This document shows, one piece after another, positions 8,292-16,307 of a stretch of 34,970 nt of DNA. Source of the DNA: Myxococcales bacterium (GTDB taxonomy: Bacteria > Myxococcota_A > Polyangia > Haliangiales > Haliangiaceae); NCBI GenBank assembly GCA_028287115.1, contig JAQBQF010000097.1, positions 1 through 34,970 of the forward strand, given 5' to 3'. Under the pieces are notes generated by a model that searched no databases, was not told the DNA's origin, and saw nothing but the letters and a program-made list of their open reading frames with translations. The position numbers and the translations under genes were made by a program. The number at the start of each line of letters is the position of its first letter. Within the stretch, counting starts at the first letter, position 1.

Positions 8292-8324
8292 CCAGCCCGA
8301 CAAAGTCGGCGTAGATTTCGCGGC

Positions 8325-10211
8325 GTGAAGCTCATCCCGCTGCTCCTCCTCGCCGCGGCCGCATGTGGCGGTCCCGAAAAACCGGAAACCGCCGCTGACC
8401 GGCACGGGCCGGACTGGCAACCGCAGGCGGCCTCCCCGCCCGCGGACAAGCCGGCGATCAATGGTGACGACGCGCTGATCGCGGAGGCGAAGCAGTTCGT
8501 CGCCGATACCGACAAGGAGATCCGCCGGCTCTACGTCGACGCCTCGGTCACCGAATGGGCGAACGAGACGGACATCACGAAGGAGCACGGTGAAGCCGCC
8601 GCGAAGTCGTCGGCCGAACAATCGACCGGCATCACCAAGGCGATCAAGGCCGCGCGCAAGTTCGATCCGATCCTCGCCAAGCTCGATCCGGCGACGCGCC
8701 GCCAACTGCTGCTGCTCAAGTTCTCCGGCCAACCTGCACCCGACGACGCGAAGCAGACCGAAGAGCTCGCGAAGATCGGCGAAGAGATGACCGCGACGTA
8801 TGGCAAAGGTGTCTGCGAGACCGGCAAAGCCGGCAAGGAGCAGTGCAAGGACATCGAGGTCTGGTCGAAGGAGCTCCAGAAGAGCCGCAAGCCGGCCGCG
8901 CTGCTGAAGACCTGGCAGACGTGGCACGACGCGGTCGGTCGCGCCGAACGGCCGCTGTTCGTGCGCTATGTCGAGCTCGCGAATGCAGGTGCTCGCGGCG
9001 TCGGCTTCAAGGACGTCGCATCGATGTGGAAGTCCGGCTACGACATGCCCGAGGACGCGTTCGCCGCCGAAACTGATCGGCTGTGGTCGCAGGTCAAGCC
9101 GCTCTACACGCAGCTGCATTGCTACACGCGCCGCACGCTCAACAAGATGTACGGCGACAAGGCCGTCTCGAAGTCGGGCCCGATTCCGTCGCACTTGCTC
9201 GGCAACATGTGGGCGCAGTCGTGGGACTACCTGTATCCCGAGCTCGAGCCGTACAAGGGCGTCGCACCGGTCGATGTCACGCCGACGCTCGAGAAGTCCT
9301 ACGACCCGGCCAAGATGGTCAAGATGGGCGAGGCGTTCTACACGTCGCTCGGCATGGATCCGCTACCGCAGTCGTTCTGGGAGCGGTCGATGTTGACGAA
9401 GCCGGCCGGCAAAGAAGCGGTGTGCCATGCGAGCGCGTGGGACGTCACGTACTCGGATGATCTGCGCATCAAGATGTGCATCAACAAGAACCAGGAAGAC
9501 CTCTACACGATCCATCACGAGCTCGGTCACGACTACTACTTCCACGCGTACTACAAGCTCCCGGTGCTGTTCCAGCAGGGCGCGAACGACGGCTTCCACG
9601 AGGCGATCGGCGACACGATCCAGCTCTCGATGACGCCGGAGTACTTGAAGCAGAAGGGCCTGCTCGCCACGGTCGCGAAGAACGACAAGGCGACGATCAA
9701 CCAGCAGATGCACGTCGCGCTCGCGAAGATCGCGTTCTTGCCGTTCGGCCTGCTCGTCGACAAGTGGCGATGGGACGTGTTCTCGGGCGCGGTGAAACCC
9801 GACGACTACAACAAGCACTGGTGGGATCTGAAGAAGGAATATCAAGGTGTCGCTGCGCCGATCGAGCGCGCCGCGACCGACTTCGATCCGGGCGCGAAGT
9901 TCCACGTCGCGTCGAACACGCCGTACATGCGCTACTTCCTCGCGGCGGTGCTGCAGTTCCAGTTCCATCGCGCGCTGTGCAAGAAGGCGGGCTTCACCGG
10001 CCCGCTGAACGAGTGCTCGATCTACGGCAACAAGGACGCAGGCGCCGCGTTCCAGAAGATGCTCGCGCTCGGTGCGAGCAAGCCCTGGCAAGATGCGCTG
10101 TTCGAGCTGACCGGTCAGCGCGAGATGGACGCGAGCGCGATCCTCGAATACTTCGCGCCGCTCGAGAAGTGGCTCGAAGAGCAGAACAAGGGTCAGACCT
10201 GCGGTTGGTGA
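8325..10211 (+). CDS. ACE-like M2 family peptidyl-dipeptidase, lipoprotein
   Basis: The GTG start gives MKLIPLLLLAAAAC, a lipoprotein signal. The 628-residue product matches peptidase family M2 (angiotensin-converting enzyme). The zinc site is H398-E-L-G-H402, preceded by another His (HHELGH), and the third ligand is E426 in GFHEAIGD. The 24-residue distance from the second His to the Glu equals that of ACE. The stretch after the zinc site (LPVLFQQGANDGFHEAIGD) parallels the ACE sequence closely. Family role: removal of C-terminal dipeptides from oligopeptides. With a lipid anchor it would work in the periplasm or on the surface, probably in peptide nutrition. Its 3' end overlaps the converging histidine kinase by 19 bp. 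Confidence 0.93.
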   Translation: MKLIPLLLLAAAACGGPEKPETAADRHGPDWQPQAASPPADKPAINGDDALIAEAKQFVADTDKEIRRLYVDASVTEWANETDITKEHGEAAAKSSAEQSTGITKAIKAARKFDPILAKLDPATRRQLLLLKFSGQPAPDDAKQTEELAKIGEEMTATYGKGVCETGKAGKEQCKDIEVWSKELQKSRKPAALLKTWQTWHDAVGRAERPLFVRYVELANAGARGVGFKDVASMWKSGYDMPEDAFAAETDRLWSQVKPLYTQLHCYTRRTLNKMYGDKAVSKSGPIPSHLLGNMWAQSWDYLYPELEPYKGVAPVDVTPTLEKSYDPAKMVKMGEAFYTSLGMDPLPQSFWERSMLTKPAGKEAVCHASAWDVTYSDDLRIKMCINKNQEDLYTIHHELGHDYYFHAYYKLPVLFQQGANDGFHEAIGDTIQLSMTPEYLKQKGLLATVAKNDKATINQQMHVALAKIAFLPFGLLVDKWRWDVFSGAVKPDDYNKHWWDLKKEYQGVAAPIERAATDFDPGAKFHVASNTPYMRYFLAAVLQFQFHRALCKKAGFTGPLNECSIYGNKDAGAAFQKMLALGASKPWQDALFELTGQREMDASAILEYFAPLEKWLEEQNKGQTCGW

Positions 10212-12742
10212 GCTCGCGCGTCGAGTGACGCGAGCATCGCCCGTAGCGTCCTCACGTCGGGTGGCTTCACGAGGTGATGATCGAAGCCCGCTGCTTGCGT
10301 GCGGCGGAGATCCTCGTCCTGTCCCCACCCCGTGAGCGCGACCAGCACGACGTGCTTGTATTGCGGCCGCGCGCGGATGTGGCGCGCGACCTTGTAGCCA
10401 TCGATCCGCGGCATGCCGAGGTCGAGAAAGATCATGTCCGGCGCGAACCGGTCGAGCTCACCAAGTGCGGCGCCGCCTTCGTAGACGACGCTGACCTCTG
10501 CACCCCAGAGCCGCAGCACGGTGCCAAGGCTGTTCGCCGCATCCCGGTTGTCGTCGACGACGAGCACGCGACGGCCATGTGCGAGCGGCTCGATCGGTGC
10601 GGGCGCGGGTGGCCGCGAGATCGCCGGCGGCGAAGACAGCGGCAGATACACGATGAACTCGCTGCCCTTGAACAGCCCGGGGCTCGTCGCTTCGATCCTC
10701 CCATCGTGCAGGGCCAGCAGGTCGCGCGTCAGGCTGAGCCCGATGCCGAGGCCTCCGCGATCCCGCGAGATCTGCGAGAACATCTCGAAGATGCTCGGCA
10801 GCATCTCGGCTTCGATGCCGATCCCCTGGTCGCGCACGGAGATCACTGCATGGGCGCCCTCGCTGCGCGTCGTCAGCCAGATCTCGCCACCTTCCGTCAT
10901 GTACTTCGCCGCGTTGTTGAGCAAGTTCGAGAAGACCTGCCCGATGCGAACCGGATCGACATGCAGCCATAGCGGCTCGGATGGCAGGGACACGGTGATC
11001 CGATGCCGGGCCAGCTCGATCGAGGGCCGGCAGGTTTCGAGTGCGCTCTGGATCACGGCGGCGATCGTCACGAGCTCGCGCCGGAGCTCGATCTTGCCAC
11101 TGGTGATCCGCGAGACCTCGAGCAGATCATCGACGAGTCGAACCATCTGCGCGATCTGGCGCTCCATGACCTCGTAGACCGGCTCGTCCGCCGCTCGATG
11201 GGTCTCCCGCAGGATCGCGAGGCCGTTGCGGATCGGCGCGAGCGGATTGCGCAGCTCGTGTGACAGGGTCGCCAAGAAATCGTCCTTCCGCCGATCGGCT
11301 TCGCGCAGCGCGAGCTCGCTGGCACGCAGCGCGTCTTCAGCCCACGAGCGTTCGAGTCGGAGATAGATCCGGTTCGTGAGCTCGCGAAGCAGCTCGATCT
11401 CTTCGGGGCGCCACACCCGCGGCTTGCGATGTTGCGGGATCAGCAGGAACTTCCAGATCCCGTCGCTCGCGTAGGGCACGAGCACCATCGAGCGGATTCC
11501 CGGTGGACGATACCGGATCGGCGCCGCGAGCAATTGCGCGTGTTCGTCGAGGTCCGCCATGACGATCACCTCGCCCGCGCACAGCTTGCGACGCACCTCA
11601 TTACCAACGATCACGGACAGGCGCGCCGTGCGAGGCTCGGCCACTTCGCGTTCGTCGTGCTGCTTGTAGAGACGGGTCAAGCGGTCGCCGGCTTGGTCGA
11701 CCGTGACGAAGCTCAGCTTGGAGATCCCGAAGAAGCGCGTGATCTTCTGCGCGGTCGCCCGAATGATCTCGTCGCCGCCGACCAGGGAAGCCAGGTCCGC
11801 GCTGACTTCGCCGAGCAGCGCGATGTTCCGTTCGGCCCGCTTGCGCGCCGTGATCTCGACCGCCGATCCCGCCACCGCGTGGACGTGTCCGGACTCATCG
11901 AAGACCGGCGCCCACTGGTATTGAAAGTAGCGCTCGCCGCTCGGCAGATTGAACGAGGCTTCGTCGGTGACGCCACAGCCCGTTTCGACGACCTCCCGGA
12001 TCTGCAGCTCGAGGAGGTCCGCCAGCTCGGGCACGAAGCCGAGGTCACGGGGCCTTTGTCCGATCATCTCGTCGAGCGTGCGTCGCAGCGACGCGAGGAC
12101 AGACTGGCTCGCGTAGGTGAGCCGGCCGTCGATGTCGACCAGATACACGTAGTCTTGCACGGCGGAGACCACGGCATCGAACGTTCGAACCTGTTGGCCC
12201 CGCTCGGCCACCAGCTGGCGGAGCGTGGCATTCGCCATCGAGAGCTCGTGCGTGTGCTCGGCGTCTCGTTGCTCGAGCGCGAGCGCAGCATGCGCTTGAT
12301 AGCCTGCCGCGGCGAAGCTCGAGAGCCGAGCGAGTAGCCGCGCATCTTCGCGATCGAACCTGCGCCGGGGCGTATGGCTGACCACCCAGATGGTTCCGAT
12401 CTCCTGGCCATTTGCGTGAAACGGCACGACCAGCGAATCGACCGCCACGGGAACGATCGCTTGCCATTCCGAGCACGGCCGCGCGGGGAGGCCGGCCCAC
12501 GTGCCGGTCACCGCGGGCCAGGCGACGTTGCCATCGGCTTCGGCAATGGTGATACCGGCCGAGTCCGCGCGACACAGCCGGAGGCTCGTCTCGACGAGCG
12601 TCTGCAAGATCGATTGCGGCGCGTCGGCGAGAGCTTGGGCGAGCGTCGCGAATGCGTTCTCGCCCTCGAACCCAAACCCATCCTCCATGCCAAGGCGTTG
12701 ATACACCGCGATCCCGGGCGACAACTCCCGGAGCGTCGTCAA
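10193..12742 (-). CDS. Soluble hybrid histidine kinase GAF-PAS-GAF-HisKA-HATPase-REC
   Basis: 849 residues with no membrane helix, so cytoplasmic. Order: GAF (about 30-170), PAS with PAC (about 195-310), second GAF (about 310-455), HisKA with phospho-acceptor H495 in SHELRNPLAP, HATPase_c (about 590-705; N-box NLLNNAAKY, G1 DQGIGI, G2 GGLGIGLSL), and a C-terminal receiver (about 722-840; VLVVDDN, phospho-site D774 in FLDLGMPRIDG, ALTGWG, VKPPD). The two sensor GAF domains suggest a soluble ligand or redox/light-type signal, not identifiable here. The first in-frame start is a TTG; an ATG 18 codons later is an alternative. No response regulator with a DNA-binding output lies next to it, so it is an orphan kinase whose own REC may feed a phosphorelay. 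Confidence 0.92.
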   Translation of the reverse strand: MTTLRELSPGIAVYQRLGMEDGFGFEGENAFATLAQALADAPQSILQTLVETSLRLCRADSAGITIAEADGNVAWPAVTGTWAGLPARPCSEWQAIVPVAVDSLVVPFHANGQEIGTIWVVSHTPRRRFDREDARLLARLSSFAAAGYQAHAALALEQRDAEHTHELSMANATLRQLVAERGQQVRTFDAVVSAVQDYVYLVDIDGRLTYASQSVLASLRRTLDEMIGQRPRDLGFVPELADLLELQIREVVETGCGVTDEASFNLPSGERYFQYQWAPVFDESGHVHAVAGSAVEITARKRAERNIALLGEVSADLASLVGGDEIIRATAQKITRFFGISKLSFVTVDQAGDRLTRLYKQHDEREVAEPRTARLSVIVGNEVRRKLCAGEVIVMADLDEHAQLLAAPIRYRPPGIRSMVLVPYASDGIWKFLLIPQHRKPRVWRPEEIELLRELTNRIYLRLERSWAEDALRASELALREADRRKDDFLATLSHELRNPLAPIRNGLAILRETHRAADEPVYEVMERQIAQMVRLVDDLLEVSRITSGKIELRRELVTIAAVIQSALETCRPSIELARHRITVSLPSEPLWLHVDPVRIGQVFSNLLNNAAKYMTEGGEIWLTTRSEGAHAVISVRDQGIGIEAEMLPSIFEMFSQISRDRGGLGIGLSLTRDLLALHDGRIEATSPGLFKGSEFIVYLPLSSPPAISRPPAPAPIEPLAHGRRVLVVDDNRDAANSLGTVLRLWGAEVSVVYEGGAALGELDRFAPDMIFLDLGMPRIDGYKVARHIRARPQYKHVVLVALTGWGQDEDLRRTQAAGFDHHLVKPPDVRTLRAMLASLDARAHQPQV

Positions 12743-12850
12743 AACCGGATCGCCACGATCTTATAGATACGGACCGCGACGCGCCCGTCCGGGGATTCGC
12801 GTCACAACGCGCCGGGTTAGGCCACGAGACTCCACGAAGCTTCGGTGACC

Positions 12851-12874
12851 TGGCCACGCGACTTGCCACTGGCC
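12851..12874. promoter_or_regulatory. Paired TGGCC motifs upstream of sigma-54 element A
   Basis: TGGCCA at 12851 and TGGCC at 12870 lie 55-78 bp upstream of the -24 box of lipoprotein A. A similar pair occurs at about the same distance upstream of paralog B. They are candidate upstream sites for a sigma-54 enhancer-binding protein; the GC-rich motif is short, so this is tentative. Confidence 0.3.
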
Positions 12875-12928
12875 GGACCGCGACGCGTCAAGTCCGTGTG
12901 ATCGCGCAGGACCACTGCGGACGACTGG

Positions 12929-12944
12929 TGGCACATGCGCTGCA
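12929..12944 (+). promoter_or_regulatory. Sigma-54 (RpoN) -24/-12 promoter A
   Basis: TGGCACATGCGCTGCA: the GG and GC doublets are 12 nt apart, exactly as needed for RpoN, and the -24 hexamer TGGCAC is perfect. The ATG of lipoprotein A is at 12983. That leaves room for a start site near 12955 and a short leader with the Shine-Dalgarno CGGAGAA. The same element precedes the tandem paralog with one base changed. Confidence 0.8.
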
Positions 12945-12982
12945 CAACGTCATCACAACCATCCTCGACACGGAGAACCACC

Positions 12983-14035
12983 ATGACTCTCAAGAACTTC
13001 AGCTTCGCTTTCATCCTTGCACTCGGCGCCTCGGCGGCGGGCTGCGCTACTGACCCCGTCGCTGATCCAGGCACGGGCAGTGGTAGCGGCAGCGGCAGCG
13101 GCAGTGGCTCCGATGACGCTCCCAAGTCGCTCGACGCGACCGGCAAGTACAACGTGCAGAGCACGTTCGACATCGCCGCGAACATGCCCGGCACCGTAGG
13201 AACGGTCGTCAACGGCTTCATCGCCGCGACCGACGATCCCGATGACCCGACCAAGTGGATCCTCGACCAGGCGATCGCGCAGATGCCGAGCGGCACGCTC
13301 AAGACCCTGCTCCAAGGTGCCGAGCCGTTCGTCGCCGGTTACCTCAACGACCGCCTGCTGTCGATCGCGCCGGACTTCGTCAACACGATGCTCCAGCTCA
13401 GCAATCACTTCGGCGACATGGCGAAGCACTTCGGACTCAACGAGACCTTCGAGATCGCGAAGTCCGGCGCGGACTACAACTCGACCAACACGGTGTTCGG
13501 CGCTCACTTCAAGATCGACGCGGTCGATCAAGACGTCGCTTTCGCGGACTACCAGGTCCCGAACGTCGTTGCGAACAACGTCGGCGTCACGATGGACGTC
13601 TACGGCAAGCTGACGATCGCCGATCACAAGCTGCCGCTCGCGTACGGCAAGATCCTCCGCATCGGTCTCGACGCGGTGATCATCCCGATGATCGACTCGA
13701 ACGCGTCGAACCTCGGCGAGCTCCTCGCCGACAAGGTCGATTGCAATGCGGTCGGCCAGAACATCGCTAACGCGATCGGCTTCGGCGGCGCGAGCGCATA
13801 CACGGCAGCCTGCACCGCGGGCCTCCAGTTCGGCGCGAACGCCATCTACCAGAAGATCGCAGCGATCGACGCCTCGGCTCTCGAGTTCAGCCTCAACGGC
13901 ACCGCCAAGGGCGTCGACACCAACTCCGACAGCAAGCTCGACAAGATCCAGACCGGTGCTTGGGCCGGAACGCTCAGCTACTCGGGTACGCCCGCGCCGC
14001 TCGCAGCCGCAACGTTCAACGGCGCGCGGATGTAA
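12983..14035 (+). CDS. Lipoprotein, tandem paralog A
   Basis: The ATG at 12983 (350 residues) has a Shine-Dalgarno CGGAGAA and a lipoprotein signal (FIL ALGASAAG-C). A (GS)n tether with five Gly-Ser pairs follows, then a folded domain of about 300 residues starting at YNVQSTFDIAANMPGTVGTV. It is closely similar along its whole length to the next gene (shared lines VGTVVNGFI, AGYLNDRLL, IQTG.WAGTLSYSG, APLA.ATFNG.RM). Near the C-terminus DTNSDSKLDKI resembles a DxNxDG calcium loop but with Ser in place of the loop Gly. Two Cys near residues 255-275 may pair. Family unknown to me; the two copies differ enough to be old duplicates. Transcription is probably sigma-54 dependent. Confidence 0.85.
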   Translation: MTLKNFSFAFILALGASAAGCATDPVADPGTGSGSGSGSGSGSDDAPKSLDATGKYNVQSTFDIAANMPGTVGTVVNGFIAATDDPDDPTKWILDQAIAQMPSGTLKTLLQGAEPFVAGYLNDRLLSIAPDFVNTMLQLSNHFGDMAKHFGLNETFEIAKSGADYNSTNTVFGAHFKIDAVDQDVAFADYQVPNVVANNVGVTMDVYGKLTIADHKLPLAYGKILRIGLDAVIIPMIDSNASNLGELLADKVDCNAVGQNIANAIGFGGASAYTAACTAGLQFGANAIYQKIAAIDASALEFSLNGTAKGVDTNSDSKLDKIQTGAWAGTLSYSGTPAPLAAATFNGARM

Positions 14036-14046
14036 CCGCTGCGGGA

Positions 14047-14060
14047 TCCCCGAAGGGGGA
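14047..14060. repeat. Short hairpin after stop of lipoprotein A
   Basis: TCCCC-GAA-GGGG lies 12 nt after the stop codon, upstream of the true terminator. It resembles the post-stop hairpins near 3470 and 7684. Confidence 0.3.
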
Positions 14061-14111
14061 AACAAACGGTTCGATCGTGCGGGTGGTGAGCCCGCGGGTC
14101 GAGGATGGCTG

Positions 14112-14148
14112 ACCGACCGAGGCGATTCTGCCTCGGTCGGTTTTTTTT
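14112..14148 (+). terminator. Strong Rho-independent terminator
   Basis: A perfect 12-bp stem (ACCGACCGAGGC / GCCTCGGTCGGT) with a 6-nt loop GATTCT runs straight into eight T. A second T8 run follows at about 14154-14161. It ends the transcript of lipoprotein A and isolates it from the promoter of paralog B. Confidence 0.93.
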
Positions 14149-14215
14149 CGGCCTTTTTTTTCGTTCGTTACAGGCCGATGACTTCGTGTGCTGAACTTCC
14201 GGGCGATCGGACTCT

Positions 14216-14238
14216 TGGCCCGGCCACTCGACTGGCCA
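14216..14238. promoter_or_regulatory. Paired TGGCC motifs upstream of sigma-54 element B
   Basis: TGGCC at 14216 and TGGCCA at 14233, with a GGCCA between, lie 69-91 bp upstream of the -24 box of paralog B. The pair mirrors the one before paralog A, suggesting that the activator site was duplicated with the gene. Tentative. Confidence 0.3.
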
Positions 14239-14306
14239 TGGGACCTCTGCCCTCGCGGAAGCCCGCTCGATCGGCTCTCGATGGCCTCTGCAATGCCCAC
14301 AAGTGG

Positions 14307-14322
14307 TGGCACACGCGCTGCA
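14307..14322 (+). promoter_or_regulatory. Sigma-54 (RpoN) -24/-12 promoter B
   Basis: TGGCACACGCGCTGCA has perfect -24 TGGCAC and -12 CTGCA with the required 12-nt GG-to-GC spacing. It is identical to promoter A except for one base. It sits 38 nt before the ATG, against 39 nt for promoter A, so the whole leader is conserved between the paralogs. Confidence 0.8.
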
Positions 14323-14359
14323 CGAAGAAGTCTCACCAATCCTCGACGGAGAATTTCAA

Positions 14360-15397
14360 ATGACCATTCGCAGCCTCTCGATGTCCTTCGTTCTGGCTCT
14401 CGGCGTCACCGCCACGGGCTGCGCTACCTCCGAGCCCGTTGGCGGTAGTGATGGCTCTGGCTCCGACTCTGGATCCGGTTCCGGATCCGGCGCGGTGCCG
14501 CTCACCGCGGAAGGCAAGTACACGCTTCAGAGCGATTTCGATATCGCCACGAACATCCCCGGCACCGTCGGTACGGTGGTCAACGGCTTCATCGACGCGA
14601 CCGATAGCCCCGATGACCCGAGCCGCTACGTGCTCGACAAGCTGATCGCGTTGCTTCCGAACGGCACGTTCAAGAACGTCGTGTCGGGCGCGGAAGCGTT
14701 CGCGGCCGGCTATCTCAACGACCGCTTGCTCGACGTCGCGCCGGACTTCGTCGTCAAGATCCTCGACATCGGCGACAAGTTCGGCCAGGTCGCGAAACAC
14801 TTCGGGACGATCGAGACGCTCGACGTCAACGCGCAAGGTGTCGCGACGCACACGGTCGTCGGCCTCCACTTCAAGGTCGACACGCTCGAGCTCGACTACA
14901 TGCTCAGGGATTACGGCCTGCAAGAGGTCGCGGTTCCCAACGTGATGGTGACGGTCGACCACACCGGCAAGCTGACGGTCGCGAACCACAGCGTCGGGCT
15001 GTCGTACGGCGCGGTGCTTCGCCTCGCGATGGATCAAGTGATCATCCCGATGGTCGATCCGACGGCGACGAATCTCAGCGACGTGCTGCATAACGCTGTC
15101 GACTGTACGGCCGTGGGCCAGTACGTCTACGAAGCAATCGGCATCGGCTCGCCAAGCACGTTCGAGTCCGCGTGTAACGGTGGTCTCAACGCGGCCGCCA
15201 GCGCGATCTACTCGCAGATCGACAAGATCGATGCGTCCGCGCTCCAGTTCGGGATCGCCGGCACCGCGAAGGCGATCGACACGAACCACGACGGCAAGAT
15301 GGACACCATCCAGACCGGTGTCTGGGCCGGCACGCTGTCGTACTCCGGCAGCCCCGCGCCGCTCGCGAAGGCGACCTTCAACGGCAAGCGGATGTAA
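14360..15397 (+). CDS. Lipoprotein, tandem paralog B
   Basis: ATG at 14360 (345 residues), Shine-Dalgarno CGGAGAA. The lipoprotein signal MTIRSLSMSFVLALGVTATG-C leads to a Ser/Gly/Asp tether and a domain alignable with paralog A from start to end. Near the C-terminus DTNHDGKMDTI is a complete DxNxDGxxD loop of the type that binds calcium in EF-hand/dockerin proteins; paralog A lacks the loop Gly. It also has the same pair of Cys. It ends one base before the converging BrkB-family gene. Function unknown. The surface tether and sigma-54 control suggest a regulated envelope protein (inference). Confidence 0.85.
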   Translation: MTIRSLSMSFVLALGVTATGCATSEPVGGSDGSGSDSGSGSGSGAVPLTAEGKYTLQSDFDIATNIPGTVGTVVNGFIDATDSPDDPSRYVLDKLIALLPNGTFKNVVSGAEAFAAGYLNDRLLDVAPDFVVKILDIGDKFGQVAKHFGTIETLDVNAQGVATHTVVGLHFKVDTLELDYMLRDYGLQEVAVPNVMVTVDHTGKLTVANHSVGLSYGAVLRLAMDQVIIPMVDPTATNLSDVLHNAVDCTAVGQYVYEAIGIGSPSTFESACNGGLNAAASAIYSQIDKIDASALQFGIAGTAKAIDTNHDGKMDTIQTGVWAGTLSYSGSPAPLAKATFNGKRM

Positions 15398-15398
15398 C

Positions 15399-16265
15399 TT
15401 AGTACATCGAACGCTCCGGCTCGGGTGCGCCGGAGTGTCGTTCGAGCTCGGCGTTGATAAAGCCGCCGATCACGATCGCGATGGTCGACAGATAGAACCA
15501 CAGCACGATCACGATCACGCTCCCGAACGCGCCGTAGAACACTTCGTACTCTGCGACCCGTTCGACCCACTGCGACAGTCCCCACGAGACGATCAGCAGC
15601 AGCAACGTGGCGACCGCGGCACCGGGCCAGCTATGACGCTCGGTGCCGAGTGGCCGCGGCGTCGGTGCGAAGCGAAACAGCGCGCACAGGGCACCGAACA
15701 CGATCGCGAGCAGGATCGGCCACCGGATCCACCGCACGAGGCCGACATGGTTCGGATCGATCGCGCGAACGATGCCGGGCAGCGCGACGATGACCGCGAG
15801 GATCACCATCAGGCCGATGAGGGTTCCCGCGGCGATGCCGAGTGTCAGCGCGAGCTTGACGAGGATGCTGCGCCGCTCGCGAACGCGGTACGCGCGATTG
15901 AGTGAATCGATCAGCGCCTTGGCCGAAGTCCGTGCCGAGAACAGAGAGAACGCGACACTCGTCGCGATCTGAAATCCGAGGAAGCCGTTCGACCGCTTCG
16001 CCTGTCGCTCGAGCTGTTCGGTCAAGAACGTGACGACCTCGGTCGGCAGCACCGTATCGAGGCTGTGGAGGTGAGCGTGGATCTGCGACAGATCCGCAAC
16101 GACGCCGTACACGGAGACGACCGCGGCGAGGGCGGGGACGGCGGCGACGATCGCGAACAGCGCCGTGCCGGCGGCCAGGATCGGCATCTCGCCGAGGAGC
16201 GCCTGCTGAGCGGCCCGCAGCCAGCGCACGAGCAACGACTCGCTCGTCCGCCACCAGTCGGACAT
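15399..16265 (-). CDS. YihY/BrkB-family inner-membrane protein
   Basis: 288 residues from the ATG at 16265; a TTG at 16283 with AGGA upstream would add six. Six hydrophobic segments, including ILAAGTALFAIVAAVPALAA near the N-terminus and VIVIVLWFYLSTIAIVIGG near the C-terminus. The last helix followed by NAELER is a hallmark of the YihY/BrkB (virulence factor BrkB, formerly RNase BN) family. The N-terminal line RAAQQALLGEMPILAAG.ALF also fits. Molecular role of the family is not settled. It is divergent from the TatD gene, with only 42 bp between starts, so the two share a promoter region. Confidence 0.88.
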   Translation of the reverse strand: MSDWWRTSESLLVRWLRAAQQALLGEMPILAAGTALFAIVAAVPALAAVVSVYGVVADLSQIHAHLHSLDTVLPTEVVTFLTEQLERQAKRSNGFLGFQIATSVAFSLFSARTSAKALIDSLNRAYRVRERRSILVKLALTLGIAAGTLIGLMVILAVIVALPGIVRAIDPNHVGLVRWIRWPILLAIVFGALCALFRFAPTPRPLGTERHSWPGAAVATLLLLIVSWGLSQWVERVAEYEVFYGAFGSVIVIVLWFYLSTIAIVIGGFINAELERHSGAPEPERSMY

Positions 16266-16307
16266 CTTGCGCCTGAACGACAAGCGCCGATCCTATACGC
16301 TCGTCCC

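Noticed and set aside
15414..15435. CTCCGGC-loop-GCCGGAG hairpin between convergent genes
   Set aside because: It lies in the coding end of the BrkB-family gene and has no T-run; it may be only codon-driven.
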